This document shows, in pieces, positions 33,231-44,690 of a DNA stretch of 64,000 bases. Below the pieces are notes generated by a model that was given only the letters and a program-made list of their open reading frames with translations, ran no database searches and had not been told where the DNA came from. Source of the DNA: Rhyzopertha dominica (lineage: Eukaryota > Arthropoda > Insecta > Coleoptera > Bostrichidae); the NCBI GenBank assembly GCA_025024175.1, contig QCXZ01000137.1, positions 9,548,001 to 9,612,000 of the forward strand, given 5' to 3'. Positions within the stretch are counted from its first letter, which is position 1; each line of letters opens with the position of its first letter. Position numbers and translations under genes: made by a program.

Positions 33231-33368
33231 TATGGAGTTCTCCGGAACATATGCACCGAGTGGAAAGATTTGCTGGACGTTATTGACAGTGGGTCCAGTC
33301 CAGTCAGTTTTCTTGCCGTACTGACACAAGCAAACTATGCAATTTTCCTGTACGGCGTCATTATATTA

Positions 33369-33471
33369 TCAGTCAGTTATATAATCTATCCCCCCTCTTC
33401 TACTTTTAAGTGTAGAGGGTGTAATCCTTTTCCATTTCTTCGAGGATAACCAATATTTATGGTAGAGTATG
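33369..33471 (-). pseudogene. Probable C-terminal end of the LINE interrupted by the Tc1 palindrome
   Basis: The minus strand reads YHKYWLSSKKWKRITPSTLK then SRRGGIDYITD. Position and pattern resemble the (P)KKYWL...GKR.RGRPR.RW.D.I tail of LINE ORF2 proteins. It fits as the downstream continuation of the LINE at 35123-36320 if the Tc1 palindrome is removed. The match is short and degenerate. Confidence 0.45.
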
Positions 33472-33759
33472 TACAGTACCGTGCAAAAAAATCGGACACT
33501 GAGTGAAATTTTTTTGAACGTCGGATAACTCGTGAAGGAAGTTACCAATTGACACGGGGTTTTTTGCAGTTTGATTCTCATTTTCTTGTGAACATATCCA
33601 ATAAATATCGTTGAGATTGTTTCACTGTATGAAAAGTTATGGTATCACGTTTCAATGCATATCAAAATCTAACCGTGCAAAAAAACCGGACACTTCCACA
33701 AATTTAGTAAAACACAAAATGTATTTAAAGAACCACAAAATTAACATTTATCTGACAGA

Positions 33760-34303
33760 ACTATGGATCAATATTTAGTCGCATAACCCTTTACAGCAAT
33801 CACAGCAGCACAGCGGAATCGACCGAACTGATAATTTTCTTGAGAGGAATTTTCTTCTATTCCGCCTCCAGCGCTGCCATCAGTCCGCTTTCTTAAATTT
33901 TTGGACGTGGACGCGCCTTCCTAGCTCTTCCCACAAGTGTTCGATCGGATTGAGGTCTGGCGATTGTGCTGGGCACTGCACATTTTCTCGGTGGCGTCCG
34001 GAAGCATAACCTCTTCCAATATCTTCCGATTTTGGTTGGCGTTCATCTTGCCTTCCACACGTCTCAGCAGACCGACCAAGTCACAGCTGAAGCGGCCTGA
34101 AAAATACACTATAGCATAGTTCACATTTTCAGAAATTTCTGGAGAAGATTACCCCAAATCATTACGTGTCTACCACCGTGCTTGATAGTGGGGACTTGAT
34201 AAGGGTGGTCGAAGCATTTTCCGTCCGGCCGGCGCACGAATCGTATGCCGCCCGAAGATACCAAATTAAATTTACTCTCATGCGACCACAAGAATTCGAC
34301 CAT
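33760..34303 (-). pseudogene. Tc1-like transposase 3' half, left arm
   Basis: Reading from the centre leftwards: EFLWSHESKFNLVSSGGIRF (the WSDES catalytic block with Asp replaced by His), [48 protein letters not shown], and after a deletion and frameshift remnants of the [14 protein letters not shown] block and MAALEAE-like sequence. The QxDNDPKHT block is deleted. Multiple stops; inactive. Confidence 0.82.
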
Positions 34304-34310
34304 CCGAACC

Positions 34311-34800
34311 GGTTCGAAAATCTTGTGGTCGGATGTGAGTAAATTTAATTTGGTACGTGCGCCGGCCGGTCGGAAAACGCTTCGAACATCGCTATAAAGT
34401 CTTCACTATCAAGCACGGTGGTGGAAACCTAATGACTCGATGGTAATCTTTCCTAAAAATTTCTGAGAGTGAGAACTATGCTATAGTGTATCTTTCAGGC
34501 TGCTTCAGTCTTGGTCGGTCCGCTGTGACGTGGACGGCAAGATGAACGCCAACCAATATCGTTTGATATTGGAAGAGGTTATGCTTTCGCACGCCACCAA
34601 AAAAATGTGCAGTGCCCAGCGCAGTCGCCGAACCTCAGTCCGATCGAGCACTTGTGGGAAGAGCTTGAAAAGCGCGTCCGCGTCTGAAAATTTAAGAAAG
34701 CGGACGAATTGATGGCAGCGCTGGAGGTGGAATAGAAGAAAATTTTCATCAAGAAAATCATTAGTTAGGTCGACTCCGTGCCGTCCCGTTGTGCTACTGG
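34311..34800 (+). pseudogene. Tc1-like transposase 3' half, right arm
   Basis: Mirror image of the left arm: KILWSDVSKFNLV at the centre, KHGGGN, DGKMNANQYRLILEEVMLSH, then [20 protein letters not shown] (the third catalytic acid block) and KKADELMAALEVE. The same deletion removes catalytic Asp 2. Here the SPxLxPIEHLW block is better preserved than in the left arm. Confidence 0.82.
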
Positions 34801-35122
34801 CATTGCCGTAAAGAATTTTGCGACTAAATATTAATCCATAGTTGTGTCAGATAAATGTTAATTTTGTGGTTCTTTAAATAAATTTTATGTTTTACAATAA
34901 ATTTGTGAAAGTGTCCGGTTTTATTGCACGGTTAGATTTTGATATGCATTGAAACGTGATGCCATAACTTTCCAATCTCAATCGATATTTGTTGGAAATG
35001 TCAACAAGAAAATGAGAATCAAACAGTAAAAAAACCCGTGTCAATTGGTAACTTCAACCACGAGTTATCGACGTTCAAAAAAAATTTCAATCGGTGTCCG
35101 GTTTTTTTTGCACGCTACTGTA

Positions 35123-36320
35123 GATGCGTTCATCTTTTACTGTCATTTGTTACACCTTTCGATCAATTTACTCTTCTTAGTAACACTCACACTTGTTTGT
35201 TTGCTTGCACCACCTTAACTGTGCTTTCCCAATTTGCTTTTTGACACTTTGAACAATTTTTAGTCTTCCTCCTATGTCTTCATTCCTTATTTTGTCCATT
35301 ATTGCGTCTTTGGCTACTTTCCTATGATAGGTACTTCATTTCTATTGCTTGTACATTCTTATGTTGTTTCTCCGTTAACACCCATGTTTTACTTCCGTAT
35401 AGTAGAGTGGTTAGATATATAGTTTTATATATTGTAAGTTTTGTTTTATTACTTTTTTTATTAACGACTCCTCTGTTAACAATATGGACCAGTTTTGACG
35501 TAATCGCGATTCTGTTGTTAACTTCTGCGTCCATTTTTCCACTGCTACATCTAGGTACTTGCTCCACCGTTGGTCCTTAATTTTAATACTTATTTTTCTT
35601 TCCTTGTTATTTTCGATCACCATTACTTTTGTCTTGTTAATATTGTCTTTATTTTACAACTCTTCCATCCACAGAGTTACATTGAATTGCTTTCTGTGCT
35701 AGCCATTGTTTATCTTTTTAATAATTTCATCCATGAAGATAATAAAAAGCAATGGACTAAGATTGCCTCCTTCTCTATCTGCCTTTGTCGCCCTGAATTT
35801 CTCTGTCCCTTGGTTGTCTCTTCTATGTTTTCGTTTTTTTTTGTACAGTGATTTAGTAGCATTTGTCCAACACGTGGATATTCCGTTTTTCTCTAAGACT
35901 TCCCACAGTTTTTGCCTTTGCACTTTGTCAAAGGCTTTCTCCAGATTTAAGAAGCACATATATACTTTTTTATTGTACGGTAGTGTCTTATCTATGCCAT
36001 TCCTGATTGTAAATAGATGGTCATTTGTACTCTAAACTCGCTTTGCGCTTCATACATTTTATCTTCCATTATCTTTCTTAATCTTCCTTCCAATATGATC
36101 TCGTAAACCTAGATACCTATGGACCTATGCAAAATAGCGAAATCACTCGGTAACTCGCGCATTGCGTCTGATTTTCTTTTTTAAATATTTGTACTATTAC
36201 TGAGGTTTGCCAGTTTTTGGGTACTGTTAAAGTTTTCCATACTTCTCTAACTATTCCATATAGGAGCTCCATTCCTTTTTTCCCATGTATTTTAATAGTT
36301 CTGCTCGGTGATCTAACTGA
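35123..36320 (-). pseudogene. Non-LTR retrotransposon (LINE) ORF2 relic
   Basis: Reading from 36320 downwards: YMGKKGMELLYGIVREVWKT, VPKNWQTSVIV and FKKENQTQCASYRVISL (RT fingers), CFLNLEKAFDKVQRQKLWEV (catalytic Asp block), REGGNLSPLLFIIFMDEIIK (QGGVLSPLLF block), KMDAEVNNRIA, and YKTIYLTTLLYGSKTWVLTE followed by KQHKNVQAIEMKYLS. The LLYGSETW...Q..E...LR tail is typical for a large arthropod LINE group; I do not assign the clade. The FADD block is damaged and the N-terminal endonuclease is absent. Several frameshifts. Its downstream end appears to be interrupted by the TA-flanked Tc1 palindrome. Confidence 0.83.
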
Positions 36321-36579
36321 AACACATTAACTCTTGCAATATCAGTGTAGATACCAATCAGACCTATGTCATAATATAATGTATGCGAGAAATTAAAACT
36401 CACGAGCTTCTGCATGTAGAGGTGACTTGTTTGATGTTAAGAATATAGCTGCATCTACCGCTGTAGAGTCAAATTAGATTTGTCACTCATGTGCTGCCTG
36501 GGTAGTTTACGAGGTAATCATCGCATGCCTAGTATTTAATGCACATCAATACCTAATTTCAGCACAAGTTTGTTTCCAC

Positions 36580-36910
36580 CATTGTCAAAACGAGAGCCGC
36601 ATTATCTCATCTAAATATGGGTTTCTGACATCCTCATGCATAATTAAGGAAGTATATAATTCGCAAACGGATAGACGGCCCCGATGCGCTAAACACATAA
36701 TTTATGAGACTGCTTCCTTTTACAATATCCTGGCATGCAAATACAACTCTTACAAATTTCTCTTTGGGGTGCTCGTCTCTGTTGATTAATTCTTCGGAAT
36801 AATGAACTTAAAAGGAATAACTAACACGTTTCCTTGAGGGATCCATCAGCTCTAATTATGTCGGAGAAAAATTAATCACGCCATCACAGTTGAAAGTGTA
36901 TCCATTATCT
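36580..36910. other. Non-repetitive island
   Basis: Mixed-composition sequence without transposon motifs (for example GACGGCCCCGATGCGCTAAA). No frame or RNA fold recognised. Confidence 0.22.
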
Positions 36911-37828
36911 ATACAGTATGCTACTCCATAGACTAAGACAAATACGTCGCTTTAACGGACGCGAACGAAATTAATAAATAAGGAAGTCTGTTTGAATAGT
37001 GCGCTTGCAGGAGCGTCATGCCTCATGCAGAAGTTAGAGCATGCCTTGGGAGTGGTAGCCCTACGGGAGAGAAAGAAAGAAGGGCGCGGCTGACGTAAAG
37101 GGAGAAAGCAGGAAGGGGCTTACGAATCGTAGTTGGCGTTGTTTTGAATCTGCGAGTGCATCCTTGTGTTCCGTTTCTATATATAACGCTTCCATAGAAC
37201 AATATTTTTGAAATGGACGTAGACTCGATAAATATTTTCTATTCTTTATACACAAAAACGTAATTGACAATTATGTTTAATTAACTCAATACATTTATTT
37301 TTCATAGTGCACCTATTTGATAAACCATATACGCCCTCAACAAATTGTGCGTCAAGACAATAACTTTTTCGTTCCCAATTATTCTAAACATCGATAACGT
37401 GTAAAGTCCTATTGGACACGTGTTTCGCGAGCTGTTCGTTGTATACACAGCATCTACCCAAAATTCTTTTCCTAGACCTGGCCGAATTAATAACAGGTCA
37501 GCAATGAAAAAGTTTCTATTATTTAATTACAGTGAATAAATAATTCCATCTCTCTTTCTTGTCCCGATTGTTACACGTGTGTAACAGACTTTGTAAAAGA
37601 TAACCATTGGGTACCCTATCAAGCATGTTGTTCTTGTCTTGAAACACTGAGACAATGGATTTACGATATACTAAAATCATTATCATTTGGAACTCCTATG
37701 GTATGACGGGAGCAAACAAATTATACTAACGATTGCTATCTTTGTTTGAGCAATGTAACTAGATATAACTCTAAAAACCGTCACAAAATCGTCTATCCTA
37801 ATGTTTCATCGGTAACAAAGCCAGTTGC

Positions 37829-37870
37829 AGGGGCGCATCCAGAGTAGGATTTGGGGGGGGGGGGACTACA
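37829..37870 (+). mobile_element. hAT-like terminal fragment
   Basis: CAGGGGCGCATCCAGAGTAG followed shortly by a G-run resembles the 5' end of insect hAT elements (CAGGGGCGGATCCAGA...). No matching right end was found before the transposon ORF at 38.4 kb, so the extent is unknown. Confidence 0.4.
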
Positions 37871-38359
37871 TAATTTCGTACTTTATTTAAGAAATGTGTA
37901 AATGTAAACCATAGATTTATTTTTGATACATATTTCAACATGTATTTCATANTATCAAATCTACCACTATCTCTTTTGTTGAGAACGCGCCCACGCGGAA
38001 ATACGCTTATTTTCAAATGAATCCTTATAGGGTAAATGAAATTGATTAGCAACTCAAAGTCATTTTCTTCGCAGAGCGTCATTTATGATGGAAATGCGGT
38101 AACTTATATATTAAAACATTATCGATAATTTTATTGTTAAATGTTCAATTGCTGATTTTTTACGATTTTCGGTGTCTCATTGGAAAAAATGTATAACGTA
38201 CAACTTTTTTTTTGGGGGGGGGGGGGAACTCTCCCGTCAATTCCATGTGACATTGAGAACAAACTTAAAAATTTTGGTCTTCTTTTTTGGTCAATAACAA
38301 GGCTATACAAAATTTCCATGTTATATTTGCAAGTGGAATAGTAGAGCAAAAGATTTTAA

Positions 38360-38945
38360 CTGGAAAAAATCATACCGGACGCTTCGAAAAAAATGGAAGT
38401 TGGAAAAAAGAATGTAATTCACACTAATTTGATAGATCATGAGAAGATATTGCTTCCACCACTGCACATCATGAATGAAACAATTTGTCAAGGCGTTATC
38501 AAAAGATGGAGACATGTTTTTCTAATTTGTTTGATATCAGAAAACTAATTAGGAAGGAACACTGAAAGTGTTATGAAAAATTTAGAAAGAAAAACCTTCG
38601 ATTTCTTTTAAGAATGTCATCTCGAAATTTCTAGGCAACGTTAAAGATCTCACTTACAAGAACATAGTCAAAGAAATGTTAAACTGTTACAAATATTTAG
38701 GTTGCAATATGAGTTTGAAAATTCATGTTTTATATCACCACATTGACTATTTCACTGAAAATCTTGGAGATTACAGCGATGAATAAGGTGAACGTTTTCA
38801 TCAAGACATTAAAGATATGGAAAGAAGATATTAACGTTATTGGGACGTCAGTATGATGGCTGACTATTGTTGGACGATCCACAGAGAAACAGATGAAGAA
38901 CATTGGCGGAAACCAACAAAACGAAGCATTTACTAAAAAAATAGC
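38360..38945 (+). pseudogene. Conserved arthropod transposon ORF relic, C-terminal part
   Basis: The plus strand reads VGKKNVIHTNLIDHEKILLP and PLHI, then after a frameshift MKQFVKALSKDGDMF, and downstream NFLGNVKDLTYKNIVKEMLN, CYKYLGCNMSLKIHVLYHHI, DYFTENLGDYSDE, a stop, GERFHQDIKDMERRY and a MMADYCWTIHRETDEEHWRK block. The order LLPPLHIKLGLMKQFVKAL ... NMSLKIHFLHSHLDFFPENL ... GERFHQDI..ME.RYQG is a well-known but functionally unnamed protein found repeatedly in arthropod genomes as a transposon product. Stops, a shift and an internal deletion make it inactive. I do not know its superfamily with certainty. Confidence 0.75.
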
Positions 38946-39108
38946 AGAATGTTAATTCTGTGTTCATTTTTAAGTGTTTGTATTGTTTCCTCTTATTGAT
39001 TAAGTAGTTAAAACCTTGAATATATGTAAAGGTTTTATTTCAACAGAAGTTTATATGTTAAAGCAAAATATCTAATTTTTGTTTGTTGTTAAATTTCGCG
39101 CGTAAGAT

Positions 39109-39355
39109 GTTCGCTTACCAAATATCTAGTCGTTTTGAACATTAATAAAAACATTAGAAATAACTAACAAAAAAAGTGCATAGTAAATAAACAAACCTAG
39201 TGAATGTGTATCTGATTTCGCTGAGCTACATACAATTGGTCTACCGCTTCGTCACACCCACTTTTGGTCCCGTTCCCGCTTTTGGTCCCGCTCCCGCTTT
39301 TGGTGGCTTACCCGCATCCCGTGTTTGCAGCACCGTACCTAAGGTAAGCGAACAT
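39109..39355. mobile_element. MITE with ATGTTCGCTTACC terminal repeats
   Basis: ATGTTCGCTTACC at about 39109-39121 is inverted as GGTAAGCGAACAT at about 39343-39355, giving a unit of about 247 bp. Inside is a degenerate minisatellite of CTTTTGGTCCCG and CTCCCG units (about 39252-39306). The left flank plus left end (AAAGCAAAATATCTAATTT onward) recurs at 54530-54680. Confidence 0.65.
39260..39306 (+). repeat. Degenerate minisatellite
   Basis: Tandem copies of an 18-bp unit, CTTTTGGTCCCGYTCCCG, about two and a half times, inside the 39.1 kb MITE. Confidence 0.6.
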
Positions 39356-40049
39356 ACGTCTTTTTATTTTCCTTGACTCCGCAAACGAAACCAGCACCTT
39401 TAGATCATTTACTTTTTAAATTCATAACATTATATTTGTATTATAATTTTCCTCAAATTTCAAAATTATCTGTATTTGCTAAATGTGACGTGATGGGTAT
39501 CATAAAAAAAGTGTCTTATATTTAACCTAGTACTAATATAACGAACATCAGCCATTCAGTAAAAAAACTTTTAAAAAGTTTAATTTCGCAGACCTGTGTA
39601 ATCAACTTATTATTTGAACAACACATGTGCTTGTTAATTCGGAAACACCATTTTGTTGCGAGATATTTGACACTGTCACGACACGATGCAGTATTCACAT
39701 TTATTATCTTACATTAAACATTTTACATTTCTTCGGTTTGTTTTTCATAAGTGCTTGTGTTCTTAAAAAAATAAGAAGTACCTACACTACTTATTTCTGA
39801 TAAATACACCTCACACCATATGCTGGAAACAAAATATTTTGTTCTTTCCACTGTCGCTAACCATTTACTTATATTCCCACAAATAATAAACAGTTGGCTT
39901 TTTATATATAGTCATTCAAGTAGCAGTAGATAGTCAAAACCGCAGCTTTGTAGCGAGTAACAATAAAAGAAAATATGCTCACTGTATTAATAAACTGCGT
40001 ATAATAACGCAGTATTCATGGATGTAGCGCCAAGATATCATATATGACT

Positions 40050-40390
40050 TTTGCAGCGCTCCAGGGCACCGCTCAAGAATTTAAACATTCATCCTGGGCG
40101 AAAGCTAGAAGCAAAGGCGTATTCATTGAAGCTGTGTGCTTATAAGAACAATGGTAGGTACAATAAGCAGGAGACGGATAATTGCGAACTCTATTGGATA
40201 CAATATCTGACGTACAAAGGCCGCAGCAACGAATAATACCAAGGGAGATGTGCGCCTTCGGCGCCCTGTGTATGACATACAATATTAAACAGATCCTGAA
40301 AAAGTCCCGCTCTGTTTGTTTGCAGCACCCCCGTACCAGAGCTACAGCTAGGACTTCCACGTCTCGAGAAGCGTAGGATTTCAGCCGCAT
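40050..40390. other. GC-richer island
   Basis: Non-repetitive with blocks such as GATGTGCGCCTTCGGCGCCC. Short open frames on both strands, none with a domain. Confidence 0.25.
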
Positions 40391-41264
40391 TTTAACTTAA
40401 ATAAAGTCTCGGCGATGTTAAATAAATTATGATTTATTGGGTGCCTTTTTTAACCTGATCATCCTAGATACAATGGGCAGGTAATCAAATACTAGTTCTG
40501 CTTCAACCAAAGTTTCGTCGGATTTTATTTCGCCCTGCTACGGACAGTGTTCACATCCGCAGAACATCAGTTGTACTTAAAAAACTGAAAAACTAAATTC
40601 TCCTGTTTTACTGCTGTTAATTATAATTGTTGGTTTCACGTTTATCTTACCTGCCAATTAAGCTTTCCGCTTAGAATCATGTAGCGGACTGTATTTTTCT
40701 ATATCGCTCTTTATTGTTTTTGCAATTTCAAATTGGCATACTTATATTTCTTTTTTTATCAATAGTTCTTCATCTTTTTGTTGTTTATTTTATAAACATT
40801 ATATGTAGTGCATGCAAGATGGTTTGAATACAATTCTTAACATGCTGGCCTTCCTTGAAAGCCAAGCTTTCAAGAAAATACAAGGACAAGAAAGAATAAT
40901 ATAAACATGTAAAATATATACCTACGTACAGTCATACAGTGTATGACTCAGTAAGTTTTTGTAGTGGGAGATATAAATGCTACTTCAACCTCTCTAAATT
41001 GTAAAAGCGACTTTTTCAACCCCTGAAATCGGTACAGTAGTTTAGGAAAAGAAACTAATGACCGTCCTTTTAAGAAATATCCAGATGTCATACACTTAGA
41101 TCAGAAGCCTATGATGACATTGGATGACCCTGAATTGAAAGCTTTTGATAGCTTCAGATTGCTACAGCACAGCTTGGAAATCTTTATAAGTCGGAAGTAG
41201 CACCCGTTAAGGCAGCTAGGTGTCAGTTCATTTTTTCTACTATTTTTCTATTTTTCTACTAACA

Positions 41265-41412
41265 TCATACCAAGCCTTTGGTATATGAAAACCAGTTCTA
41301 TTCCATGCTGTCTGTATTAGACCTGAACTACACTAATGAGCAGTAATGACAGCGAAATAGATCTATCTGTAGTTGGCTGCGGTGCAGACAACATAGCATA
41401 GACATGTGTTAT
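41265..41412 (-). mobile_element. Hairpin MITE copy, minus strand
   Basis: On the minus strand CTATGCTATGTTGTCTGCAC, the loop GATAGATCTATTTCGCTGTC and the tail ATACCAAAGGCTTGGTATG match the family at 6.9 and 23.2 kb. Confidence 0.65.
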
Positions 41413-41654
41413 TAAAGTCTTACTCATTTTATCAATAAAATCGGCAAAACCATTAAAACAATTGTCATAATACAGGCTCTTAGATGCCACTTTCAAGGAA
41501 TGTGTCGCCAACTCGGTCGAATATATTTTCTGCAGCTTTTCGTTGATGACAACGATGAAACAAAGGACAACGATAACGATTGCGGTTGTTTGTGATTATG
41601 GTGACTTCGACTAGAGATTTACGAGTAGAATAATCGAAAAGGGCAAGCATTGTT

Positions 41655-41705
41655 TTAATCCACGACAATGTACAGCCGCACTGTGCTAATGTATAGTACA
41701 TCGTA
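41655..41705 (+). pseudogene. Mariner-like transposase scrap
   Basis: The plus strand reads SIVLIHDNVQPHCANV then stop, matching the LLHDNARPHVA catalytic Asp 2 block of mariner transposases. Only about 16 codons. Confidence 0.5.
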
Positions 41706-42381
41706 TAGTCAAAAATTGGTACACTGAGCTTCAAAAATATTGACTGGTACCCCGGAGTGATGGGCGGGGCCTCACAGCTTCACATTTTTAGGATTAACAT
41801 GCAAGGGTCTAGCGGTGCGGTTTGTATTTATAATTTTGCTTACCTACATCTTACGAGACAAAGCGATGATCGGAAGAATTTTCAACTGATGTCCACGTTT
41901 TTCAAACTTCTACTAGTGGTGATTAAACTATGTTCAATAAACATTTGCTGGTATGCCAGTAATATATGATTCAGTTGTTTTTAAAATTAAAAGGAATGCC
42001 CAATGTATTACGAAAAAAAGTAGAAAAAAGTCATTTTGTGCAGAAAGTAGGTCGTAACGGTTGTTCAGAACTTTTTCAATTTGTGAAAAGATATATCAAA
42101 TTAAACATACATATGGGCCGTTCCTCACGGCTTATCGTCATTAGGATGAAGACTCAAGGAAGGGTTTAGCGGTGCAGTTCTNGTTTCTAATTTTGCTTAG
42201 ATATATGAAATGTCACANAAGGATAGGTAACCGAAAGTTTAAACTTTCAGATTGATTTTTCCACATTTAACTGATTAAAATTGACGNTTAATCACGAAAT
42301 TCATCGCAATGAAAGTTATGTCATTTTCTGCAAACTGGTCCTTACTATAGTCTTTGAAATTTAATAATAATTAAAATTAAA

Positions 42382-42406
42382 TTAATAATAATAATAATAA
42401 TAATTA
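42382..42406. repeat. AAT microsatellite
   Basis: About seven to eight uninterrupted AAT units in the left arm of the large inverted repeat. Confidence 0.85.
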
Positions 42407-43683
42407 AATTTTGTAAATAAGTATTGTCTATACATTTTGAGCAATTTATTGTAAAAAACAAAGTATTTAATCTTGATAAAAGTCGATTTAAAATGTTAAA
42501 ATGATGTTTTCAATTCGTCAATGGCCGAATTGCACACCCCTACTTATTACATAAACAATGACTGACTAACCCATTTTTCTCGAGTTTTAACAAACAGTGG
42601 AATTTCGCAGACATTTCAGAAGAAACTCATATCAAATTATTTTTTAATTCTGCATAAATTTAGTTTTTTACTGCGATAGTGGATAAAATGTTGTATTGCA
42701 TTTATATATTAATCGGGTTTTATCCGTTTAAAAGAATTAAGCACTCGAACTTCGTCGTAATAAAACATAAATCTTCCAAATATATGCAAATTTCTAGAAA
42801 TTGATTTATATTGACGTAAAACACATGTTTTATTTATTACGAAAGCTGAGGTGGAATATGTATAATGTTTTCGTGATGAAATAAAAATCCATTCTCGCCT
42901 CTGGAATTTACAAAATTTTAATTTATTCCACTTCCGTTGATAAGTAAACCATTTCATTATCTGATAGGGACAGATACAAAGAACTAAAGCGGAACCTGCC
43001 TGGGATTTCCCAAATTTAGATACCAGGTGCTGTTCTAAGAGGATTTAATATCTTACCATTTACCTAACCGTCCATTCGTCGGAAAACTATCTATAAAGGG
43101 CGAACATATCTTTATTGACGACTGATCAAGATACTAAAAAACATTTTAAAAGTGTGAAACTGCAGGTAGAAAAATATTTTAAATACATAAGGCTCTACAA
43201 AACTTTTTGACTTCTATTACGTGAAAGCATATATCACATTAAATTAACACACCTAAACTATTTTCATAAAAAACATTTTGGGGAAGAATTTTTAGTGGTA
43301 TATAACAACCGGGGATTTCGGTGTTTTAAATGCAGATTTAATTTAAAAAGAAAACAGTTGGCGCTAGTATGATAATCAGTTCACTGAATCATAATTTACT
43401 CTTGGATATTTGTATTTCTTTTTTGTGGCAGCTTCCATTATTTTAAACGTTAACGATTAATCGTCAATTAGAATAAATCGATTTTATTGTTTGAATCGAA
43501 CATGTGATAATAATAATTAATTATAAAATACAATAAATTTAATAATTTCTATAATTTTACATAATTAATTCTGCATGCCCGCATTGTAGTAAATATTTAA
43601 TTTCACAAACTACAGTAAGGACCAGTTAGCAGAAAGTGATTCAAGTTTTATTGCAATGAATTTCTTGATTAAATGTCAAATTA

Positions 43684-44082
43684 TTAAAAATCAAATTGGA
43701 GCTCAAAGATTTCTGAGCAACCGTTACGTCCTGCTTTCTGCACAAAATTACCTTTTTTGCTTTTTTCGCCATACATTGGGCATTCCTTTTTAATTTTAAA
43801 AACAGCTAGATCATATATACTAGCAAATAATTGTTGAAAATAGTTTAATCTATTACCACTACTAGAAGTTTGTGAAACTTCGACATCAGTTGAAAATTTA
43901 AACTTCCGATCATCGCTTTGTCGCCTAAGATGTCGGTAAGTAAAATTAAAAATTGGAACTACACCACTAAACCCTTGGGCGTTAATCCTAAAAGTGTCAA
44001 GCGGTGAGGCCCCGTCCATCACTCCGGGGTACCAATCAATACTTTTGAAGCCCAATGTACTAGTAATTTTTATAGCATTCAA
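43684..44082 (-). CDS. Unidentified 132-aa frame in the right arm of the large inverted repeat
   Basis: The minus-strand frame opens with MNAIKITSTLGFKSIDWYPG, continues DGASPLDTFRINAQGFSGVV, PIFNFTYRHLRRQSDDRKFK, and ends with NGCSEIFELQFDF. The inverted copy at 41.75-42.1 kb encodes a recognisable homologue (GGASQLHIFRINMQGSSGAV, YNFAYLHLTRQSDDRK), then shifts frame. Conservation of the protein reading between diverged copies suggests it was once coding in a mobile element. No signal peptide, membrane segment or known catalytic motif seen. I do not recognise the family. Confidence 0.4.
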   Translation of the reverse strand: MNAIKITSTLGFKSIDWYPGVMDGASPLDTFRINAQGFSGVVPIFNFTYRHLRRQSDDRKFKFSTDVEVSQTSSSGNRLNYFQQLFASIYDLAVFKIKKECPMYGEKSKKGNFVQKAGRNGCSEIFELQFDF

Positions 44083-44099
44083 GAATTAAAGCCATTTTA

Positions 44100-44690
44100 T
44101 AGGCGGACACAGCTTCCTTACCAATGAAGGTTTCCAGTAGGGTGTCAAAATGTGTTTTGTTGGCGAAGCAGTTTCTTGAAAAGCGCATTCATGATACGAC
44201 AAATGTAAAAAAGTGAGTAAGACTTTACTCAGCTTTACTCAAACGGATATTTTTTATAAATCCTCGGAAGTTGAAATTAAACAGTCCCCGTATTCGACAA
44301 TACAATCCTTTTATGCGATCGCAGAACCGATGTAAAACCAAACTACCCTTCCAACTATCTCCGTTCTAGAGAATTTGTTTACTGGTCACATATAATGGTT
44401 GCTAAATGTAGTTAAATCTTCGTAAACTGCATCGTATTTGTACAAAATTTTTATGCCGTGGACTTAAAAAACTTGATGCCTTTAGGTCACCTTGCACTAA
44501 GACAAATCTTAGCGAATAATATCAACTTAAGACTGATTAAAATAACTAATATGTCGGATTTTTGAGTGCTGCTCTTTTTATCTTCAAACTGTTGCTGCCC
44601 ATATGTTTACAAATACTGTTTGCCGAGTAAGGGCTATTCGAATTTTGTTCTTCGCGAGAATATCTTTGTTCTAGGGCTTCACCAGTAAAA
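44100..44690. other. No feature recognised
   Basis: Mixed sequence without domains or terminal repeats. Confidence 0.35.

Larger units (their letters stand above)
33474..35120. mobile_element. Double-ended palindromic Tc1-like element
   Basis: A 1,647-bp near-palindrome centred on CGAACCGGTTCG at 34305-34316. Both outer ends are the same Tc1-type terminal repeat: CAGTACCGTGCAAAAAAATC at the left and its complement ending TTTGCACGCTACTG at the right, each flanked by TA. Further in, CGTGCAAAAAAACCGGACAC recurs at about 33679 and its complement at about 34913. Each arm holds the 3' half of a transposase gene reading outward from the centre. Neither arm has the 5' half or the 5' terminal repeat. 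Both arms lack the same segment around catalytic Asp 2, so they derive from one deleted copy. Confidence 0.88.
41730..44090. repeat. Large inverted repeat, arms about 600-750 bp
   Basis: The left arm (about 41730-42480) and right arm (about 43500-44085) are inverted copies: TGGTACCCCGGAGTGATG at about 41747 matches its complement at about 44020, and CTGGTCCTTACTATAGT at about 42337 matches its complement near 43615. The left arm also contains a second, partial tandem copy of the GGGTTTAGCGGTGCAGTT segment at about 42120-42240. The spacer of about 1 kb is AT-rich and non-coding. The arms differ by many substitutions, so the event is old. Confidence 0.85.

Noticed and set aside
32694..33329. 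Frames up to 146 codons
   Set aside because: Same composition effect in a GC-rich island; amino-acid sequence shows no recognisable family.
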